This document shows, piece after piece, positions 34,403-44,221 of a DNA stretch of 64,000 nucleotides. This DNA is from JABMQW01 sp964439935 (GTDB lineage: Bacteria > Fidelibacterota > Marinisomatia > Marinisomatales > TCS56), in contig CAYTPW010000003.1 of assembly GCA_964439935.1 (NCBI GenBank), positions 1-64,000 of the forward strand, read 5' to 3'. The notes beneath the pieces were generated by a model. The model was given only the letters and a program-made list of their open reading frames with translations, was not told the DNA's origin and did no database searches. Each line of letters starts with the position of its first letter. Positions within the stretch are counted from its first letter, which is position 1. Both the position numbers and the translations under genes were made by a program.

Positions 34403-37400
34403 ATGCTTAGAAAATCAGCATTATTGTTCTTAATTATCCTTATTCTGTGTGGTGGACCGGTCATGGCACAATATGACCGGGATGAAGTCGTGAATATCAG
34501 CTCCCCGGTATCCGGCACGGTCGTTAATACTGATACACTCGAGGTCACTTTTGATCTGGCTTCATTTTTTACGATCGGCGACTCAGCCTGCAGCGATTGT
34601 GATGGTTATCTAAATGCTTATTTGAATGCTGAGTTGGCAACCACAGCTCATGAGACCGGTAGTTTTATGCTGCGAGACCTTACCGATGGTTACTATATCC
34701 TGCTGCTTGAAGCAGTCGATCCGGATGGTAACAGCTTCACACCCACAGTCTGGGATACAGCCAGCTTTTCGGTGATGTATGAAGAGAACTTTTGTCCCCC
34801 GGGGAATTTAGCGGTCAGTCCAACCTATCAATATGAGGCCCTGGCCCTCAATTGGAGGGAACCTTTCCTGGGAGCTGAAGGACTGTATTTTGAGGATTTT
34901 GAGGCTGGTGACGGTGGCTATGCCAGTACAGCTGATTGGGCTTATGGTGCGCCAACTTCAGGCGAACCACCGAATGCTTACTCCGGTGATTTTCTATGGG
35001 GTATCAATTTAGTGGGCGATTACCCCAACAGTTCCAACAGTACCCTTGACAGTCCTCCCATATCACTGTCTGGCTTATTGGCTCCGCATCTTATGTTCTG
35101 GCACTGGTATGATATAGAATTCAGTTGGGATGGAGGTAATGTAAAATTATCTGTCGATAACGGTGCTAATTGGACAATTATTGAACCAATTGATGGATAT
35201 GATGATGATGCAGCCTACACCGGCAATCCTGGGATTCCCGGAGAACCTTGTTTTACAGGAACTCAGGATTTTTGGCATGAAGCCATTTTTGATTTGTCAG
35301 ATTATGCCGGAGAAGAAGTAATAATTCGCTGGCATTTTGGGTCCGATAGCTCCGTACCATATCCCGGCTGGTTTATCGATGATGTTACTATTAGTGAGCC
35401 GGTTCCAGATATTTTCTCGCGTGAATTTATCATGAGCTGTGGTGATCTGACCGGCTATGAAGTTTATCGTGGTGGTGCCTGGGTGGCGGATGTTGATACC
35501 AATTTTTACCTCGATGAAGCAGTAACGCTGGGAACCGAATATTGCTATTATGTAACAGCGGTATACGACAGTGCCGGATCCGTGGTTGTCTCCGATACCA
35601 GTAATAATGCCTGTGGTATTCCGGAAACATACATTCCAATGCCACCGACCTATTTGTCAGCCATCCCTGGTGATGAAGAGGTCTATCTGAACTGGGAAGC
35701 TCCCGGATTGACATTCCAGGATGGTGAAAACTGCCTGGTACCAATTGTAATCGGCGATGTTGGTGATGGATTCAGTCAGATTATAAATGGCGATAATACC
35801 GGCTTTATCAATGATTATACCAATGGATTCTCTGCGGGAGGACCCGATGTTGTTTATCAGTTTACCATTCTGGAAACAGTAAATATATCCTTTTCACTTT
35901 GTGGTGGCGCCACCTGGGATACCTACCTGATCCTTTTAAATGGCGGCTGTGATGAGACACTGGCCTTTGATGATGATGGTTGCGGCACTTTACAGTCTTT
36001 GCTCGAAGGAACCCTGGGACCCGGCGTTTATAATATCGTTGTCGATGGTTTCAGCACGTCATCCTATGGCGCTTATAGTATGACAATGACTGCGACAGCA
36101 ACCCGGACTCTACCCGGTTTCCCAGCCACTGTAATAGATCGGGATAAGCTAACTGAGCGTGAATTGGAATACCAGAAGGCAGCTACAGCAGCTGGTCGTG
36201 ATATCGGTGGTTCATTTGTTGTTGCCAATGGCGGTTATCTACCTGGGTCTGCCACTTTCACCGATTTCACGTTAACAATTGTCTCAACCGATTTTTCGGA
36301 GTGCGATTCATTTGCGGTGACCTTCCCGGCCGAACTGGTCGTTTTAGATGCTGGTCCGCAACCGTTGTCTGGTGAAGAATTCAATGGTGTTCAGGGTCAG
36401 ACAATTTCATGGGGTAGCGACCGCGATGATGGCATGGGCGGTATCATCGGTACAATTGATTTTTGGGCTATGATTCTGGCAGATCCTCTAGCCTCAGGCC
36501 CGCTGACCTGTGATTATTTCTTCTCCGATGATGGTGATGCATCGATAGTTGATGCTGGCGGTACGTTTGATATCGAAGAATGGATACCGGGTGATGGTGA
36601 ATTCATGGGCTACAATGTTTATATTGATGGTGGTACCGATCCCGACAATGATTTCGAATTGCCCTTCCCGGGATACCTGGTTGAAGAACTGACCAATGAT
36701 GTCAGCTACGATTTCCAGGTTACCGCTTTTTATTACCCTGATTATGAAAGTGCACCAGTCTCGGTATCAGCCACACCCACCTGGCTGTTCGGCGATGTTA
36801 CTGGTGTAATTACCGATCCGAACGGCGTCACACTGGATAGTGCTGTGGTTTCCGCAGGTGGTATCAGCGATACAACCGATACCGATGGAGAATATCTACT
36901 GCATAACTTGGTACCCGGTACCTACACCGTCAATGTCCAGCGACCAGGATTTGATGGGGCCAAGGGTGGCGTTAGCGTTATGGCCCAGGAAGCAGCCACA
37001 GTTCTCGATTTCATGATGATTCCGAAGCTGGGGAAACCTGGTGGTTTGACCGCCACTAGTGCTGACGAGGTAGTATATCTGGCCTGGAATTCACCCGGTT
37101 CGGTTGTACCAGGTGAGTGGATGTTCTTCCATGATGGAACTTTTGAGAATTCGATCTCTTCCACCGCCGGTGGTATGGGACTGGCCCAGTTATTTGTTCC
37201 GCTGGCCTATCCGGCCACAATTCAGGCAGTGCGTTTCCATGTATCCGATTTTGGATCATTTGACCAGGATATTGAGGTCAATGTCTTTGCGGATGACGGC
37301 TTAACAGTCCTGTCAGGACCATATATCATTCCAGGCGTTTATAATGATTGGATTGAAATCGATATTGACGATGCTACTATTGATGAAGGAGCCTTCCTGG

Positions 37401-38794
37401 TGGCAACCTATAATGTTTTAGCGGGTGGTCCCTATGTTTCAATCGATCAGGATAACTATTCAGCCAGTTTATTCTTTGGAAATACGGTTGATGGTTGGAC
37501 GGAAATGGGTGACTATGGCTATTTTGCCGAAGGCAGTCATGAAGCGTTGATCGCAGCAGCGGGCCGCTCGGTGACAGTCCAGCCCAATGGTGTTGTCCTG
37601 GACAATCAAACAAGCAATATACCAGTCAGTCTGGCTTCTATTGCTGTATCACATGGAACGACAGCCCCCCGTATGCCCGATGGATTACGGACTGTATCAA
37701 CCCGTGAGGATAGTTTAATCGGCTATCATGTCTATCAGGAGACGGTGACCGGCGATAGTCTGGTTGCAGCCAATGCCAGTGATGATACGACCGCCACAAT
37801 CGTTGTCCCTGCTAATTATATTGAATACTGCTATACTGTAAAAGCAGTCTGGGACACTGATGAGTATGATACGCTGGAATCAAAGCCGTCCAATATGGCC
37901 TGTGTGGTTCCATTCTTGCCCGGAGATGTTGATTTCGTTGGCGGTGTTACCGTATTGGATCTGGTAATGGTGGTCGATTTTGCCCTTGGTGTAGCTGTAC
38001 CCAGTCTGGATCAATTCCGTGGAGCCGATATCAATCTTGATGGTATAATCAATATTCAGGACATCATCATGATCGTCGATATAATCATCCCCCCGACGAC
38101 TGCCAGAACCAGTGTTCTAAATGGAAGTACAGCAGCACTGGAATTACTGTATGACGGGCATCAGAATCTCAGCCCATTGCTGATCTATGACGGAATTGTC
38201 CGTGGTATTCAATTCGTCCTGGAATACGATGCCGACGGTATTGAACTGGGAGCACCGGTCATTTCTGGTTCAACGAAAGATCAGCTGATGAACTACCAGG
38301 TATCCGCACCGGGTGTCATGCATATTCTGATCGCGAATATTAATGGTGGCGCGCTTGATATCGACAAAGCACTGGCGGCAATTCCTTTGACTGTAAAAGC
38401 GAAATCCGGGTCTGAATCAGAAATAAAGCTGATCGATCCGGTTCTGGTTGGCTCCAATGGTGAGAGTATTCCAGTTGTTACTAAATCCATTAGTCTTGAT
38501 TTAATAGCTGTACCAACGCAGTATTCTTTACATCAGAACTATCCCAATCCGTTCAATCCGGTTACTGATATCATGTTTGATATTCCCAACGCCGGACCGG
38601 TGGAATTGGTTATCTACAACCTGATGGGACAGAAAGTCAGGACTCTGGTTAAAGGTGACATATCCATCGGATATCACTCAATTCGCTGGAACGGATTAGG
38701 CGATAATGGGACACCAGTTGCTACCGGTATGTATTTCTATCAGATTACTGCCGGTAATTTCCATGCGACTAAGAAGATGGTATTATTGAAATAA
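34403..38794 (+). CDS. Giant secreted multidomain protein with dockerin-like and C-terminal sorting domains (paralogue 2)
   Basis: 1463 residues, tandem paralogue of the preceding gene, with AGGAGG before ATG. Signal peptide 'LILCGGPVMAQYDRDEV'. The N-terminal domain matches paralogue 1, but the next modules are in the other order: MAM-like first (~161-334), PPC-like second (~441-566, 'YNIVVDGFSTSSYGAY'). From the cohesin-like region onward the two align end to end, with near-identical stretches such as 'YGYFAEGSHEALIAA'. The first dockerin-like EF-hand reads 'GDVDFVGGVTVLDL', lacking acidic residues present in paralogue 1. The sorting domain is 'LHQNYPNPFNPVTDI' to 'KKMVLLK'. Probably exported to the cell surface with its partner. 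Confidence 0.85.
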   Translation: MLRKSALLFLIILILCGGPVMAQYDRDEVVNISSPVSGTVVNTDTLEVTFDLASFFTIGDSACSDCDGYLNAYLNAELATTAHETGSFMLRDLTDGYYILLLEAVDPDGNSFTPTVWDTASFSVMYEENFCPPGNLAVSPTYQYEALALNWREPFLGAEGLYFEDFEAGDGGYASTADWAYGAPTSGEPPNAYSGDFLWGINLVGDYPNSSNSTLDSPPISLSGLLAPHLMFWHWYDIEFSWDGGNVKLSVDNGANWTIIEPIDGYDDDAAYTGNPGIPGEPCFTGTQDFWHEAIFDLSDYAGEEVIIRWHFGSDSSVPYPGWFIDDVTISEPVPDIFSREFIMSCGDLTGYEVYRGGAWVADVDTNFYLDEAVTLGTEYCYYVTAVYDSAGSVVVSDTSNNACGIPETYIPMPPTYLSAIPGDEEVYLNWEAPGLTFQDGENCLVPIVIGDVGDGFSQIINGDNTGFINDYTNGFSAGGPDVVYQFTILETVNISFSLCGGATWDTYLILLNGGCDETLAFDDDGCGTLQSLLEGTLGPGVYNIVVDGFSTSSYGAYSMTMTATATRTLPGFPATVIDRDKLTERELEYQKAATAAGRDIGGSFVVANGGYLPGSATFTDFTLTIVSTDFSECDSFAVTFPAELVVLDAGPQPLSGEEFNGVQGQTISWGSDRDDGMGGIIGTIDFWAMILADPLASGPLTCDYFFSDDGDASIVDAGGTFDIEEWIPGDGEFMGYNVYIDGGTDPDNDFELPFPGYLVEELTNDVSYDFQVTAFYYPDYESAPVSVSATPTWLFGDVTGVITDPNGVTLDSAVVSAGGISDTTDTDGEYLLHNLVPGTYTVNVQRPGFDGAKGGVSVMAQEAATVLDFMMIPKLGKPGGLTATSADEVVYLAWNSPGSVVPGEWMFFHDGTFENSISSTAGGMGLAQLFVPLAYPATIQAVRFHVSDFGSFDQDIEVNVFADDGLTVLSGPYIIPGVYNDWIEIDIDDATIDEGAFLVATYNVLAGGPYVSIDQDNYSASLFFGNTVDGWTEMGDYGYFAEGSHEALIAAAGRSVTVQPNGVVLDNQTSNIPVSLASIAVSHGTTAPRMPDGLRTVSTREDSLIGYHVYQETVTGDSLVAANASDDTTATIVVPANYIEYCYTVKAVWDTDEYDTLESKPSNMACVVPFLPGDVDFVGGVTVLDLVMVVDFALGVAVPSLDQFRGADINLDGIINIQDIIMIVDIIIPPTTARTSVLNGSTAALELLYDGHQNLSPLLIYDGIVRGIQFVLEYDADGIELGAPVISGSTKDQLMNYQVSAPGVMHILIANINGGALDIDKALAAIPLTVKAKSGSESEIKLIDPVLVGSNGESIPVVTKSISLDLIAVPTQYSLHQNYPNPFNPVTDIMFDIPNAGPVELVIYNLMGQKVRTLVKGDISIGYHSIRWNGLGDNGTPVATGMYFYQITAGNFHATKKMVLLK

Positions 38795-38816
38795 GAAATA
38801 GAGTACAATTCATGGT

Positions 38817-38844
38817 AAAACGGCTTCCTTTTGGAAGCCGTTTT
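38817..38844 (+). terminator. Intrinsic terminator after the giant-protein pair
   Basis: AAAACGGCTTCC (38817-38828) and GGAAGCCGTTTT (38833-38844) with a TTTT loop: a perfect 12-bp stem with A/T flanks. Confidence 0.92.
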
Positions 38845-38901
38845 GCTTTGGAACAATTCCTGTCCAAATTGCATTGAAATATTAAATTTTTGGAGAATAC
38901 A

Positions 38902-40299
38902 ATGCGAAAATTGATACTGTTCACCATATTATTTGTTGTAACAGCTTATACGCAGAATTCAATCGTCGATAAGTTCAGTCAGGCTCTGGCTGATGTTGCC
39001 GAGCGGGCCAACCCGGCGGTAGTGACCATCACTACTGAGAAGGTTTATAACTCAAATTCACGTAATCCTTATCACGGAACTCCGTTTGAGGAATTTTTCA
39101 ATTACCATTTCAATGTTCCTGACCGTAAATACAAGGGACAGGCTTTGGGTTCTGGTGTAATTGTCAATTCCCGGAAAGGTTATATTTTAACCAATAACCA
39201 CGTAGTGGACGATGCTGATGCGATTAATATCCAACTGATTGATAAACGGGTTATTCAGGCGGAAGTAGTGGGGTCAGATCCCAAATCTGATCTGGCAGTG
39301 CTGCAAATTGATGCAAAGAATCTCACTGCACTGGAATTAGGAAATTCCGATCAACTGCGCGTCGGCGAGTGGGTTATGGCCGTTGGTAGCCCATTTTCAG
39401 CAAACCTTAGCCATACTGTGACAGCCGGAATTGTTAGCGCTCTGGGTCGATCAAATATTATTCCAGGGTCTGAGGACTATGAAGATTTCATCCAAACCGA
39501 TGCAGCGATTAATCCTGGAAACAGTGGTGGTGCCCTGTTGAATATGAAGGGTGATCTGGTGGGAATTAATACAGCAATTGCCACTGGCGGTTATGAGCGA
39601 GCTAATCGGGGAGTCGGATTTGCCATACCGTCTAATATGGCCAAAAAGGTTATGCAGGATTTGATCGAAAATGGTTACGTCATTCGCTCCTGGCTGGGTG
39701 TTTGGATTCAGGAAGTCGAAGATAAAGTAGCCCGTGCCTTGGATCTCGAGACACGGGAGGGAGCGATTATCAGCCAGGTCGCCGAAGACAGTCCAGCTGA
39801 GAAAGCAGGGCTCAGTACAGGCGATATTATTGTTGCCTTTGATGGAGTCAGTATAAATGGCCCATCAAAATTGCAGAATGTGGTATCAGCTACCAAACCG
39901 GGCACGAAATCGAAAGTGGAAATCATCCGCGATGGAAAGAAAAAAACAATTAATGTGATTTTGGAGGAGTTACCCCAGGATGATCAAGTTTTTTCCAGCC
40001 GTTTACCAAGTAAGACAGATGATCTTGGCATAGAGGTGCAGGAATTAACCGGATCACTGGCAGAGCGATACGGCATTGATTCAAACACAGAAGGAGTAGT
40101 CATTACCAACGTGGAGCGTGGCAGCCCTGGTGATGAAGCCGGCTTGCGTCCTGGTGACGTTGTGATTCGGATTGGCTCCCGAGATATTACAGGCTTAAAA
40201 GAATTCCGGCGCTTGAGCAGCCCTGAGGATAATAATGTTCTGTTGCTACTGGTTAAGCGTGGGAATGTATCACGTTATTTCACTTTGGATATTGGTTAA
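38902..40299 (+). CDS. HtrA/DegP-type periplasmic serine protease
   Basis: Start chosen at ATG 38902, 6 bases after GGAG, giving 465 residues; an upstream TTG at 38890 would overlap the ribosome site. Signal peptide, then an S1C trypsin-like domain with H100 ('LTNNHVVDD'), D130 ('SDLAVLQID') and S208 ('NPGNSGGALLN'). Two PDZ domains follow ('GLSTGDIIVAFDGVSI', 'GLRPGDVVIRIGSRDI'). This is the DegP/DegQ layout: a quality-control protease and chaperone of the periplasm, suited to the large exported proteins encoded upstream. Own terminators on both sides make it a single-gene unit. Confidence 0.94.
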   Translation: MRKLILFTILFVVTAYTQNSIVDKFSQALADVAERANPAVVTITTEKVYNSNSRNPYHGTPFEEFFNYHFNVPDRKYKGQALGSGVIVNSRKGYILTNNHVVDDADAINIQLIDKRVIQAEVVGSDPKSDLAVLQIDAKNLTALELGNSDQLRVGEWVMAVGSPFSANLSHTVTAGIVSALGRSNIIPGSEDYEDFIQTDAAINPGNSGGALLNMKGDLVGINTAIATGGYERANRGVGFAIPSNMAKKVMQDLIENGYVIRSWLGVWIQEVEDKVARALDLETREGAIISQVAEDSPAEKAGLSTGDIIVAFDGVSINGPSKLQNVVSATKPGTKSKVEIIRDGKKKTINVILEELPQDDQVFSSRLPSKTDDLGIEVQELTGSLAERYGIDSNTEGVVITNVERGSPGDEAGLRPGDVVIRIGSRDITGLKEFRRLSSPEDNNVLLLLVKRGNVSRYFTLDIG

Positions 40300-40318
40300 T
40301 TCTGAATTCTACATAAAG

Positions 40319-40346
40319 AAAATCCTCTTTCGGGAGGATTTTCTTT
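40319..40346 (+). terminator. Intrinsic terminator after the htrA-type gene
   Basis: AAAATCCTC (40319-40327) and GAGGATTTT (40334-40342) with loop TTTCGG, followed by CTTTT. Confidence 0.9.
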
Positions 40347-40505
40347 TATCAAAGGTTCGCAGTTCAAATTGACACTGGTGAGCTGCTACAATTAACTTCA
40401 TTCACTAAAAACATACCGATTTATGTAACTATTAGTGGTATTATTTCTGCAACACTTCTCCTGCTTATAATTATGCTAGATGAATATTGAAGACACAGTA
40501 AGCTA

Positions 40506-43500
40506 ATGATCAAGAAAGTCGATCCTAAAGTTGATTTTATCGCGCTGGAACACCAGATCCAGGAATTCTGGAAATCCAACCGGATTTTTGAAAAACGCGT
40601 GCAGGCTAATCAGGGGAAGCCGCGCTGGAGTTTTCTAGACGGACCGATTACAGCCAATAATCCGATGGGGGTACACCATGCCTGGGGGCGTACTTTAAAA
40701 GATATATATCAACGCTATATGGCGATGACCGGTCATGAATTGCGTTACCAGAATGGATTCGACTGTCAGGGCTTATGGGTTGAAGTTGAAGTGGAAAAGG
40801 ATCTTGGTTTTAAATCCAAGCGCGATATTGAGGAATTCGGAATAGAGAAATTTGTCAATCTATGTAAAGAACGAGTGCGTAAATATTCTGATATCCAGAC
40901 CCAGCAATCAATTCGACTCGGCTACTGGATGGATTGGGATAATTCCTATTATACCATGTCCGATGAAAACAATTATACGATCTGGGCTTTCCTTAAAAAA
41001 TTATTTGAGCGTGGTAAAATTTATCGAGGTACTGATGTTGTGCCCTGGTCCGGAAAATCGGGAACATCCTATTCCCAGATGGAAATTATTGAAGGTCGTA
41101 AACTGGTTGCACATGATGCTGTTTTTGTTCGTTTTCCGCTCCTGGAGCGGGAAAATGAGTATTTGTTGATCTGGACAACAACGCCCTGGACCTTGACCTC
41201 CAATGTGGCTGCAGCAGTTAATGCTGATCTGGATTATGTTCGCCTGCGAGCTCAAGATGGCGCCGTGTATTATTTGGCTGCTGATAATCTGGAATACCAG
41301 CGCCTTGAAAAGCAATTTGATGACAAGAAACAATGGATCGAGGGTGTCCCGAAGCTAAAGACGATTGTCCAGATCTTCAAGGAACATGGCGGTTATTCTC
41401 TGGAAGGTACCATTAAAGGTGCTGATATGATCGGCTGGCGTTATCGTGGTCCGTTTGACGATCTGGAAGCGCAGGCCTTACCTGGTGGACATCCCTTCTC
41501 CAGAACTGATTTAAAAGACCAGGGGGTAACCGGAATCAGTTGCCATCGGGTCATTGATGGCGGAAAGGATTCGGAAGGCAAGGATGTCGTTGTAGCCGGC
41601 GAAGGTACCGGAATTGTACATATTGCTCCCGGTTGTGGAGATATCGATCATGCCATTGGCCGCGAGTTGGGATTGGTGGATATCGCTCCTCTGGATGATG
41701 AATCCAAGTATATCGATGGGTTTGGATGGCTGACTGGCATGTTGGCCACCGATCAGGCAACTACCGATAAAATAACTGCGAACTTGAAGCAAAATGGTTT
41801 TCTGGTCCATGTTGAAAGCTATCCTCACATATATCCCCATTGTTGGCGTTCGGGAGATGAACTGGTGTTCAGGATGGTAGGTGAATGGTACATAAAAATG
41901 GACTGGCGCAATGCTATTAAAGCCATCGTTGATAATATTGAGTGGCTGCCAGAGTGGGGTCGTGAGCGGGAACATGAATGGCTCGATAATATGAGCGATT
42001 GGATGATCTCTAAAAAACGTTTCTGGGGTCTGGCTTTACCAATTTGGACATTTGAAGATGGTAGTTTCTATGTCGTCGGTTCGCGACATGAGCTGCAGGA
42101 GTTGGCGGTAGAGGGCTGGGATGATTTTGACGGTCACAGTCCACATCGACCCTGGGTGGATCGAGTGAAAATCCGCCATCCGGAAACGGGATTGATCGGT
42201 ACTCGTATTCCAGATGTGGGAAATCCCTGGCTGGATGCCGGCATAGTGCCCTATTCCACCATGAATTATCTCAACGATCCGGAATATTGGCGGAAATGGT
42301 TCCCGGCTGATTTTATCACGGAATGTTTTCCGGGTCAATTCCGTAACTGGTTTTATTCATTGTTGGCCATGTCAACAGTCATGGAGAATGAACCGCCGTT
42401 CAAGACCCTGTTGGGACATGCCCTGGTCAAGGCTGAGGATGGCCGCGATATGCATAAATCATGGGGTAATGCGATCTGGTTTGATGATGCCGCCGAGAAA
42501 ATGGGTGTTGATGTCATGCGCTGGATGTATGCATCTCAGAATGTTGAACATAATCTGCTGTTCGGATATCACCATGCTGATGAGGTCCGTAAACGGATTA
42601 TCACCTTGTGGAATTCATACTCCTTTTTTGCAACCTACGCTGCTTTGGATAAGTTTGAACCAACTTCATCCGAACTAAACTTGCAGGATTTGACCGTCCT
42701 GGATCGCTGGATTATCGCCAAATTAAATCAATTAATTCTGGACTGCCGCGAATCCACTGAAAAATATCAAACATTTCGTATGATGCGGAAAGTGGATCAA
42801 TTTCTGGAAGATTTATCGAACTGGTATATCCGCCGTAACCGTCGCCGCTTCTGGAAAAGTGAGGATGATGCGGATAAATTGGCTGCTTATCAGGTATTAT
42901 ATGAAGTGCTATTAAAAACAGTTCAATTACTGGCGCCGGTATTACCATTTTTAACCGAAGAAATTTATCAGAATCTGGCATGTAGTGGCGGTGCGGACGC
43001 GCCGGAAAGCATCCATCTATGCGATTATCCCCAGGCAGACCGAGAGCGAATCGATCATGGGTTGATGGACCAGGTGGATGCCCTACGTAAGCTGGTTGAA
43101 TTGGGACGTTCTGCCCGGAACCAGGTCGGAATAAAAATCCGCCAGCCCTTATCTAAGCTGGCCTATGTCATCGAGGATGATGCGAGTGCTGAATTTATAC
43201 AGGATCAACAATCCGTGATTATGGAAGAATTAAATGTAAAAACAATTGAGCGCTTTACTGACTCCAGCCATTTGATGACTCATATTGTCAGACCAAATCT
43301 ACGGGTAATGGGTCCGAAATATGGCAAATTTATGAATGGTATTCAGGAAAAAATTGCCGAGTCGGATGGTAGTTTCTTGGCAAACTCCCTTAAAAGTACT
43401 GGCCAGGTCAATTTTACCATTGATGGAACTGGCATTATTCTTGATGCAAATGATTTGTTAATTGACAAAACTTCAGCAGATGGCTATGCCGCTACCAGCG

Positions 43501-43817
43501 AAGGTGACATGACTATAGGTCTGGTAACCGAGCTAACCGAAGATTTAGTTCAAGAAGGTCTGGTGCGTGATGCAATAAGACAGGTGCAGATTATGCGAAA
43601 AAGAGCTAAATTTATGGTTGAAGATCGAATCAAAATATATGGAAGATTTGATGGACCTGTAGGTATAGCAATACAAGCAAATAAGGAATATTTTTATAAC
43701 GAGACACTAACTCAAGAGATGATACCTGAGTTCCAGCCGGGCGAATACAGCGAGAAGGTTACAGTGCGCGAATGGAGCTTTGACGTAGCGATTGAACGCG
43801 TTGAAAAGGTAAAGTGA
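40506..43817 (+). CDS. ileS: Isoleucyl-tRNA synthetase, variant-motif lineage
   Basis: 1103 residues, class I aminoacyl-tRNA synthetase. Catalytic domain, editing domain ('LIWTTTPWTLTSNVAAAV', 'GTGIVHIAPGCGDIDH'), anticodon-binding domain and the C-terminal extension typical of IleRS ('RPNLRVMGPKYGKFM') are all present. The two class I signatures deviate: HIGH appears as 'GVHHAWGRT' (H57/H58) and KMSKS as 'GRDMHKSWGN' (~648-653). I recall the same pair in IleRS-like proteins of other deep bacterial lineages, so this looks like a lineage type and not decay. It heads a close-packed operon; the next gene's ribosome site overlaps its stop. Confidence 0.9.
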   Translation: MIKKVDPKVDFIALEHQIQEFWKSNRIFEKRVQANQGKPRWSFLDGPITANNPMGVHHAWGRTLKDIYQRYMAMTGHELRYQNGFDCQGLWVEVEVEKDLGFKSKRDIEEFGIEKFVNLCKERVRKYSDIQTQQSIRLGYWMDWDNSYYTMSDENNYTIWAFLKKLFERGKIYRGTDVVPWSGKSGTSYSQMEIIEGRKLVAHDAVFVRFPLLERENEYLLIWTTTPWTLTSNVAAAVNADLDYVRLRAQDGAVYYLAADNLEYQRLEKQFDDKKQWIEGVPKLKTIVQIFKEHGGYSLEGTIKGADMIGWRYRGPFDDLEAQALPGGHPFSRTDLKDQGVTGISCHRVIDGGKDSEGKDVVVAGEGTGIVHIAPGCGDIDHAIGRELGLVDIAPLDDESKYIDGFGWLTGMLATDQATTDKITANLKQNGFLVHVESYPHIYPHCWRSGDELVFRMVGEWYIKMDWRNAIKAIVDNIEWLPEWGREREHEWLDNMSDWMISKKRFWGLALPIWTFEDGSFYVVGSRHELQELAVEGWDDFDGHSPHRPWVDRVKIRHPETGLIGTRIPDVGNPWLDAGIVPYSTMNYLNDPEYWRKWFPADFITECFPGQFRNWFYSLLAMSTVMENEPPFKTLLGHALVKAEDGRDMHKSWGNAIWFDDAAEKMGVDVMRWMYASQNVEHNLLFGYHHADEVRKRIITLWNSYSFFATYAALDKFEPTSSELNLQDLTVLDRWIIAKLNQLILDCRESTEKYQTFRMMRKVDQFLEDLSNWYIRRNRRRFWKSEDDADKLAAYQVLYEVLLKTVQLLAPVLPFLTEEIYQNLACSGGADAPESIHLCDYPQADRERIDHGLMDQVDALRKLVELGRSARNQVGIKIRQPLSKLAYVIEDDASAEFIQDQQSVIMEELNVKTIERFTDSSHLMTHIVRPNLRVMGPKYGKFMNGIQEKIAESDGSFLANSLKSTGQVNFTIDGTGIILDANDLLIDKTSADGYAATSEGDMTIGLVTELTEDLVQEGLVRDAIRQVQIMRKRAKFMVEDRIKIYGRFDGPVGIAIQANKEYFYNETLTQEMIPEFQPGEYSEKVTVREWSFDVAIERVEKVK

Positions 43818-43825
43818 GGTTTACT

Positions 43826-44221
43826 ATGGTAAAGAAGCAATATTCTGCACAAAAATTGGAAAAATTTCGTAAGCTGATTCTGGACAAGATGAACGTAGTT
43901 GCAGACGAAGTAGTTACTATCCAGAACGGAATAAATACATCAAAAAATCCGAACGGCGCAATGTCCCAGGATTCAATCTATAGTGTTCATATGGCGGATG
44001 CCGGAACTGATTCCCATGAAAGGGAAAAAAGTTATCTGCTAATGACGCGGGAAGAAAATTATTACCGCAATTTAAGTGTTGCCCTTGAGCGAATTGAAAC
44101 CAAAGAATTTGGAACTTGTATCATCTGTGGAGAACTCATTCCGGAAGAACGGATGAAGGAAGTGCCCAATGCCAATAAATGTGTCGCCTGTAAAATGAAG
44201 GATAAACTAAATCCGGTATGA
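43826..44221 (+). CDS. TraR/DksA-type zinc-finger protein
   Basis: 131 residues from ATG 43826, 6 bases after GTGAGG; GTG at 43814 would add four residues. A coiled-coil half ('LEKFRKLILDKMNVVADEV') is followed by the C4 zinc finger 'GTCIICGELIPEERM' with 'NKCVACKM'. The form is DksA-like, acting through the RNA-polymerase secondary channel, or that of the DnaK-suppressor/YocK-type relatives. It sits directly before lspA, a frequent arrangement. Its stop overlaps the lspA start by ATGA. Confidence 0.88.
   Translation: MVKKQYSAQKLEKFRKLILDKMNVVADEVVTIQNGINTSKNPNGAMSQDSIYSVHMADAGTDSHEREKSYLLMTREENYYRNLSVALERIETKEFGTCIICGELIPEERMKEVPNANKCVACKMKDKLNPV

Noticed and set aside
30459..36100. Giant secreted proteins as proteases because of PPC-like domains
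   Set aside because: PPC domains often accompany peptidases, but no catalytic motif of any protease family is visible in either protein.
41511..41975. 154-codon open frame on the minus strand
   Set aside because: Fully inside ileS on the other strand, no ribosome site, composition of a shadow frame.
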